This document shows, piece after piece, positions 57,651 through 64,000 of a DNA stretch of 64,000 nt (positions are counted from its first letter, which is position 1; the number at the start of each line of letters is the position of its first letter). The notes below the pieces were generated by a model, which had not been told where the DNA came from, searched no databases, and saw only the letters and a program-made list of their open reading frames with translations. The DNA is from Taudactylus pleione (taxonomy: Eukaryota > Chordata > Amphibia > Anura > Myobatrachidae). The translations under genes and the position numbers were made by a program. The stretch lies in assembly GCA_031769625.1 (NCBI GenBank), contig JAUIMM010000566.1, positions 4,779,001 to 4,843,000 on the forward strand, in the 5' to 3' direction.

Positions 57651-58318
57651 ATTGGGGGGCTGATGTACATAGGCTTCCTCATGCATAAAATGCTTCTGGC
57701 ATAGTGCTCATCCTCTACACAGCCAGATTGAATAGCCTATGTGTTTTCCAATAAAGACCATTATTATCATATTATCATGAAAACTAGTCATTTAGACTGA
57801 TAATAAGATTTTCAATAAATTTTCCATATTTTGTGCCCACCACTCCTCTGCCAGCTGCCTGTCTTTACCGCATGATAGGCACCTAATATCAGGAAAGACA
57901 TAGCCACACAAAGGATGTCCTGCTGCGATGCTACTTACCACTTACTAGACAGGACTCAAAGTGATGTGTACATACCTGAAAGCATTAGCTTTATGCACAT
58001 ATATATTTGATATCTTGGGAGAAAACAATAAATGAGATGCAATTGAGACACAGAAATTCATACATTGCAAAGGAACTTTGAAAGACATAGTCATGGCTTC
58101 ATAGTCACAGCGGTAGCATAATTAGTATAGCTATCAAATCATACAGTAATTCTACAATAGCTCAGGCAGCTGGGAAAAAAAACTCCAGGCAAGTATATTT
58201 ATTGAATAACATTAAAAATAAAAGCTCTCCTCCTAAGGCATTTCATGACCCCATACTATTTCTGTACCATCTGCAGAATATCTGCTTAACTGTCTTATTA
58301 TCTAACTGGCTGGGAAGC
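57651..58318. other. AT-rich spacer before the BED-hAT
   Basis: No feature seen. Confidence 0.5.
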
Positions 58319-58486
58319 ATCATAAGTAGGGGTGAGCGGGTTTGGATTTCTGAAATCCGAACCCCCCCGAGCCCCCCCGATCCGAGGCAGATCCGAGTCA
58401 GGCTCGACTTTTCCCGCCTGACTCGGATCTGAAATCGAGGCAAAACGTCATCATCCCGCCTTCCGGGTCTCGCGGGTTTTGGATCC

Positions 58487-58495
58487 TATATAAGG
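58487..58495 (+). promoter_or_regulatory. TATA box of the hAT element
   Basis: 'tatataagg' sits 160 bp inside the left end, followed about 20 bp later by GC-rich sequence and 'ccattttctcactcggctg', a plausible start region. It lies about 1.4 kb before the transposase ATG, so the 160-bp repeats would be in the 5' leader or an intron. Confidence 0.65.
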
Positions 58496-58864
58496 TACCC
58501 GCGTCGGCGCCATTTTCTCACTCGGCTGTGGACAGTGAAGAGGGAGGGCGGGAGTTAGGGCTGGCTGGGCTGTGTAGTGTAGTGTAGTGCAGAGTAGTGT
58601 TGTGCTGTGCTGTGCTGCGCTGTGCTGCTGTTGTCCACTACTTCAAAGTCCATAGGGGCTGGCTGTGTTGTGCTGTGCTGCTGTTGTTAATAGGGGCTGT
58701 GTCCACTACTTCAAAGTCCATAGGGGCTGGCTGGACTGTGTTGTGCAGTCAGTTCTCCATAGGGGCTGTGCCCACTCCAAAGTCCTGTGCAGTGTCCCAG
58801 TCCTAAAGGGGTGCTGTAGTGTTGTCCAGGGGGTGCTCTGTCCATCAGGGGTGCTCCCCCCAAG

Positions 58865-59870
58865 TGCTAAAAAAATAATATTTTTTGTGTGTTTATGAAT
58901 TGCGTGCGCAGTAGCCGCACGTGCATCAACAAAGTAATGCCAAGCGTGCGCCTGTGTCATAAGTAAAGGGCCGGCTGGCTTGACCGTTAAAGGGTGCTGT
59001 AACCCCCAAAGTACACTCCAGTCCAAAAAAAAAAATATATATTTTCTGTGTTTGTGAATTGTGTGCGCAGTAGCCGCACGTGCATCAACAAAGTAGTGCC
59101 AAGCGTGCGCCTGTGCCATAAGTAAAGGGCCGGCTGGCTTGACCGTTAAAGGGTGCTGTAACCCCCAAAGTACACTCCAGTCCAAACCAAAAAAATATAT
59201 ATTTTCTGTGTTTGTGAATTGTGTGCGCAGTAGCCGCACGTGCATCAACAAAGTAGTGCCAAGCGTGCGCCTGTGTCATAAGTAAAGGTGCCGGCTGGCT
59301 TGACCGTTAAAGGGTGCTGTAACCCCCAAAGGACACTCCAAACCAAATAACAAAATAATTTTTCTGTGTTTGTGAATTGTGTGCGCAGTAGCCGCACGTG
59401 CATCAACAAAGTAGTGCCAAGCGTGCGCCTGTGTCATTAGTAAAGGGCCGGCTGGCTTGACCGTTAAAGGGTGCTGTAACCCCCAAAGTACACTCCAGTC
59501 CAAACCAAAAAAAAAAATATTTTCTGTGTTTGTGAATTGTGTGCGAAGTAGCCGCACGTGCATCAACAAAGTAGTGCCAAGCGTGCGCCTGTGTCATAAG
59601 TAAAGGGCCGGCTGGCTTGACCGTTAAAGGGTGCTGTAACCCCCAAAGTACACTCCAGTCCAAACCAAAAAAAAAAATATTTTCTGTGTTTGTGAATTGT
59701 GTGCGCAGTAGCCGCACGTGCATCAACAAAGGAGCAGCGCCAAGCGTGCGCCTGTGTCCCATAAGTAAAGAGCCGGCTGGCTCATTTCTTAAAGGGTGGT
59801 GTAACCCACAAAGTGCACTACTCTCCAGCAAAAATAAAAAAATATTTTCTGTGTTTAGCCGCACTTATAT
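58865..59870 (+). repeat. 160-bp tandem repeats in the hAT leader, six units
   Basis: 'gtgcgcagtagccgcacgtg' (one copy with 'gcgaag') starts at 58904, 59063, 59223, 59381, 59541 and 59701, 158-160 bp apart. Each unit ends in 'aacccccaaagtacactcc' and an A-rich run. A partial seventh start is at 59848. Confidence 0.95.
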
Positions 59871-59890
59871 ATCAAATCGATATAACATAA

Positions 59891-62800
59891 ATGGAGGACC
59901 AAACTTTCTCCGATAAAAATAAAATAGAGAAAGATCAAGAACCATTTCCTCCTAGTGCTGAAGCTGCTGCCACTAGTCATGACATAGACGATAACATGCC
60001 ATCAACGTCGTCTGCCAAGGCCGATGCCCAATGTCATAGTAGAGGGCACATACAATCCCAAAATGACAAAGTTCAGGAAAATGACCTTGAAAAAAACATT
60101 TAAATCATCTGAAGAGAAACGTAAACTTGCCAATATGCCATTTACGACACGGAGTGGCAAGGAACGGCTAAGGTCGATCCCTAGTATGTTCATGACTAGT
60201 GGTTCAGCTTCACATGATGATGGAAGCCCTCCTCCCACTAAAAAAATCAAAAAAGTTAAGCTGGCAAAAGCACAGCGAAGAACTGTGCTTTCTAAGAAGA
60301 TATCACAAATCCCCAAGGAGAGTCCAAGTGTGGTGGTGGTTGCGATGCCTGACCTTCCCAGCACTGGACGGGAAGAGGTGGCTCTTTCCACCATTTGCAC
60401 ACCCCCTGCAAGTGCTGAAAGGAGCACCACAGTCCACTTGCTGATATGCAAATTGAAGATGTCACTGTTGAAGTACAACAGGATGAGGATACTGGTGTAG
60501 CTGGCGCTGAGGAGGAAGTTGGCGAGGAGGATTCTGATGGTGATGTGGTTTGTTTAAATCAGGCTCCGGGGGAGACAGTTGTTGTCCGTGGGATGAAAAA
60601 GCCCATCACGGTCATGCCTGGGCAGAAGACCAAACATTCCACCTCTTTGGTCTGGCAATATTTCTATCCAAATCCGGACAACAACTGTCTTGCCATATGT
60701 ACCATATGTAAAGGTGGAATAAGTAGGGGTAGGGACGTTAACCACCTAGGAACATCCTCCCTTATACGGCACCTGCAGCGTGTTCATAATAAGTTACTGT
60801 CAAGTTCAGAAACTTTGGCTAAGACCGTAAGCAGTCCAGGGACACCTAAATCCCGTTGTCCTGTTGTATTCAAGCGCCTACAAACCACACCGTCAACTCC
60901 CTCCTCGTCAATTTCCTTCTTAGTCAGGATCGGAAGTAGTCCTGCAGGCCATGTCACTGGCATGACTGACTCTCCTATCCGGGATTCCTCCGGAGGATCC
61001 TGCATTGCTACGCCTCCTGCTTCCGCTGCTGCTGTTGCTGCTGCTGGGAGTCGTTCATCATCCCAGGGAGGAAGTAGGAACACCACTACTTTTACTAAAC
61101 AATTGACCCTCCAACAGTCCTTAGCGAGGAGGATGAAGTACGACAGCAGTCACCCTGAAGCAAAACGTATAACTGAGGCCTTGACTGCTATGTTGGTGTT
61201 AGACGTGTGTCCGGTATCCGCCATTAGTGCAGTGGGATTTAGACAATTGATGGAGGTAGTGTGTCACCGGTTCCAAATCCCGTCTAGATTCCACTTCACT
61301 AGGCAGGCGATACCGAGACTGTACAGAAACGTCAGAAAAAGTGTCCTCAGTGTCCTGAAAAATGCCGTTGTACCCACTTAACCACGGACATGTGGACAAG
61401 TGTCCACTTAACCACGGACATGTGGACAAGTGGAACAGGGCAGACTAAGGACTATATGACTGTGACAGCCCACTGGGTAGATGTATCACCTTACGCAGCA
61501 ACAGCAGCAGCGTCACCAGTAGCAGCATCTCAGAAACACTAGCTCGTTCCAAGGCAGGCTACGCTGTGTATCACCGGTTTCAGTAAGAGGCACACCGCCG
61601 ACAACCTCTTAGAGAAACTGAGGGAAATCATCGCCCAGTGGCTTACCCCACTTAGACTCTCCTGGGGATTTGTGATATCTGACAATGCCACCAATATTGT
61701 GCGGGCATTACATCTGGGCAAATTCCAGCACGTCCCATGTTTTGCTCACACAATAAACTTGGTGGTGCAGAATTTTCTGAAAAGCGACAGGGGCGTGCAG
61801 GAGACTCTTTGGGTGGCCCAAAAAATTTCTGCCCACTTTCGCCATTTAGCGACTGCGTGCCGAAGACTGGAGCGCCAGCAAACACTCTTGAACCTGCCCC
61901 GCCATCACCTGAAGCAAGAGGTTGTGACGCGGTGGAACTCAGCCCTCTATATGCTTCAGAGGATGGAGGAGCAGCAAAAGGCCATACAAGCCTATACATC
62001 CACCTATGACATAGGCAAAGGAGGGGGTATGCACCTGACTCAAGCACAGTGGAGAATGATTTCCGTGTTGTGCAAGGTTCTCCAGCCCTTCGAACTTGCC
62101 ACACGTGAAGTCAGTTCAGACACTGCCAGCTTGAGTCAGGTCATTCCCCTCATCAGGTTTTTGCAGAAGCAGCTGGAGAAAGTGAAGGAGGAGCTAAGAC
62201 GGAGCGATTCCGCTCGGCATGTGGGACTTGTGGATGAAGCCCTTCATTCGCTTGCCAGGATTCCAGGGTGGTCAATCTGTTGAAATCAGAGCACTACATT
62301 TTGGCCACCGTGCTCGATCCTAGGTTTAAAGCCTATGTGGAGAGAGACATCTTTCCGGCCGACACAAGCCTGCAGAGGTGCAAAGACCTGCTGGTGAAAA
62401 CACTGTCAGCTGAAGCAGAACGTGACACGTCAACAGCTCCTTCTTCATTTTCTCCCGCAACTGGGGCTGCCAGGAAAAAACTTAGGTATCCTAAGCAACC
62501 CGCTGGCGGTGATGCAGGGCAGGCAGGACCAAGTTTGGACATCTGGTCCGGACTGAAGGACCTGGCAACAATTTCTGACATGTCTACTGTCACTGCATAT
62601 GATACTGTCACCATTGACAGAATGGTGGAGGATTACATCGGTGACAGCATCCAAGTAGGCATGTCAGACAGTCCGTACCTGTACTGGCAGAAAAAAGAGG
62701 CAATTTGGAGGCCCCTGTACAAACTGGCTCTATTTTACCTGAGTTGCCCCCCCCTGCAGTGTGTATTCCGAAAGAGTGTTTAGTGCAGCTGGGAACCTTG

Positions 62801-63033
62801 TCAGCGAAAGGCGTAGGAGGTTGCTTCCACAGAATGTGGAGAAGATGATGTTCATCAAAATCAATTATCAGCTCTTCCAGGGAGACCAGCCTCCAGAACG
62901 TACAGAGGGACCTGTGGTGGTGGATTCCAGTGGGGACGAGTTAATACTCTGTGAGGATGAGGATGTACACAACACTGAAGAGGGTGAGGAATCGGTGGAT
63001 GAGGAGGATGAGGACGACATCTTGCCTCCATAG
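59891..63033 (+). pseudogene. hAT transposase with BED zinc finger, frame broken
   Basis: Product: a nuclear cut-and-paste transposase. The start ATG at 59891 opens an acidic, Ser/Thr-rich N-terminus. The BED finger lies at about 60640-60790 ('SLVWQYFY', C-x2-C in 'CTIC', H-x4-H in 'HLQRVH'). The first catalytic Asp is in the TTDMWTS motif (codon 61387), the second in 'ISDNATNIV' (codon 61681), then 'EVVTRWNSALYMLQRM'. The hATC dimerisation end is 'SERVFSAAGNLVSERRRRLL' (62767 on), followed by an acidic tail. Breaks: frame changes near 60024-60103, between 60100 and 60446, at about 61372 (two extra C), at about 62270 and in the C run at 62747-62753; a TAG at about 61540; and a 30-bp in-frame tandem duplication (61375-61404/61405-61434) that doubles the first catalytic motif. 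The damage shows a recently dead copy, not a domesticated gene. Confidence 0.9.
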
Positions 63034-63676
63034 AGCCAGTTTGTGCAGGGCCAGATTAATTGCCAGCTTGTTTTGTGGGGGCCCAAACGAACCAATCATT
63101 TCAGCCACAGTCGTGTGGCAGACCCTGGCGCTGAAATGATTGCTTTGTTAAAGTGTGCATGTCCTGTTTATACAACATAAGGGTGGGTGGGAGGGCCCAA
63201 GGACAATTCCATCTTGCACCTCTTTTTTGTCTTTGCATTATGTACAGTTTGGGGCCTAGTATTTCAAACTGCCATCCTGTCTGCCAGTGCAGTGTCACGC
63301 CTAGATGGGTCACGTGTTTGTGCCGCCCACTCGTGTCGCTTAGCATAGTAATCCAGCTACCTCGGTGCAACCTTTTGGACATAAAAACACTATTGTGAGG
63401 TGTGAGGTGTTCAGAATAGACTGGAAATTAGTGGAAATTAAGGTTATTGAGGTTAATAATAGCATAGGAGCAGAAAAAACAACACATTCTATGATTTTAG
63501 CTGTTTTTATGCTTTTTAAAAAAAAAATACAGTTCCAAAACACAAAACCCAGAACCCAAAACACGGAAGGGTGGTTTTGGCAAAACCAATCCAGATCCAA
63601 AACACGAAGAAAGATCCAGATCCAAAACCAAAACACAAAACACGAAAAGTGGCCGGTGCACACCCCTAATCATAAG

Positions 63677-64000
63677 GAACCAGGACTTCAAATAAGCACA
63701 CTTTACATAGAGTGAGTGTGTGCAACCATTAACACTTCTCACTTCAGAATTTATTTCAGGTACTTATCGTATATAGAAAGTGCCAGTAATTATCCACAAA
63801 CCAGTCAACATGACCCAATGCACTGTGACACTATGGTTTTATCCCATTATTTCTATTTGATATTTTTGCAATACCTTGATCGGTGAATGAAATAAATCAG
63901 AAGACCGGCTTTATTTAGAATATTAGTACATGGTAAGTAACAGTCAACATTTTAGAGTATATAAAACATGATTCATAAACATTCCACTTCCCTGCAATTA
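63677..64000. other. Right-edge spacer
   Basis: AT-rich sequence with no feature I can support. Confidence 0.5.

Larger units (their letters stand above)
58327..63668 (+). mobile_element. Structurally complete BED-hAT DNA transposon (5,342 bp)
   Basis: Inverted ends are 'taggggtgagcgggtttgg' on the left and the complement 'taggggtgtgcaccggcc' on the right. The 8-bp target duplication 'atcataag' is exact (58319-58326, 63669-63676), the length made by hAT transposases. In order it contains a TATA box, a G/T-rich leader with repeated 'caaagtccataggggctgg', a block of 160-bp tandem repeats, the transposase region, and a 630-bp 3' segment. All parts of an autonomous element are present, but the coding region is broken. 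Related copies are at 6952-9340 (decayed) and 51982-52342 (non-autonomous). Confidence 0.93.

Noticed and set aside
57230..57682. 150-codon minus-strand frame
   Set aside because: It spans an old hAT-like repeat whose blocks recur elsewhere in the window. No protein domain is seen.

Overview
The window is nuclear DNA from a vertebrate, most likely a frog with a large genome. One recognisable cellular exon is present: the first coding exon of a prolactin-releasing-peptide-receptor-like GPCR (minus strand, 47062-47477). Almost everything else that can be recognised is transposable-element or tandem-repeat DNA. The frog assignment is an inference from the repeat style: CR1/L2-like LINE tails with ATT ends, L1 and Penelope fragments, BED-hAT elements, and palindromic MITEs. 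I cannot name a species. There are no bacterial-type genes, operons or CRISPR arrays, and I saw no tRNA or rRNA gene.

Layout. 1-6.2 kb: simple repeats and old interspersed repeats. 6.2-9.7 kb: an L1 fragment and a decayed, internally deleted BED-hAT copy (minus) that has itself been hit by a smaller hAT-type element with an exact 8-bp target duplication. 10.8-17.3 kb: a hAT-like element with related ends and a near-exact 8-bp target duplication, almost filled by a 5.5-kb minisatellite of 32-bp units. 18-26 kb: nested MITEs, two LINE 3' tails and several minisatellites. 27-32 kb: a MITE, a 34-bp minisatellite, and a 1.6-kb insertion bounded by 62-bp direct repeats. 31.5-40.7 kb: three copies of a MITE with a telomere-like core, and a 2.1-kb element with 281-bp inverted arms and a 16-bp target duplication. 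41-45.6 kb: a palindromic MITE, an L1 ORF2 3' end and another hAT-type MITE. 46-48 kb: the receptor exon. 48-57 kb: more serial-hairpin MITEs, a LINE tail, a non-autonomous hAT, and a Penelope GIY-YIG fragment. 58.3-63.7 kb: a structurally complete 5.34-kb BED-hAT transposon (ends, 8-bp target duplication, TATA box, 160-bp leader repeats) whose transposase frame is broken.

How the parts relate. If the receptor gene is intact, its second coding exon lies below coordinate 1, so the left 47 kb would be intron. The BED-hAT at 58.3 kb, the decayed copy at 7-9 kb and the short element at 51.98 kb appear to be one transposon family (full-length, deleted and non-autonomous). The many 3-bp and 8-bp target duplications allow most insertions to be placed to the base and ordered by nesting. 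I found no undescribed multi-gene system. The most unusual structures are the serial-hairpin MITE family, the minisatellite grown inside a transposon with a 2.3-kb higher-order duplication, and the inverted-arm element carrying a hammerhead-like motif.
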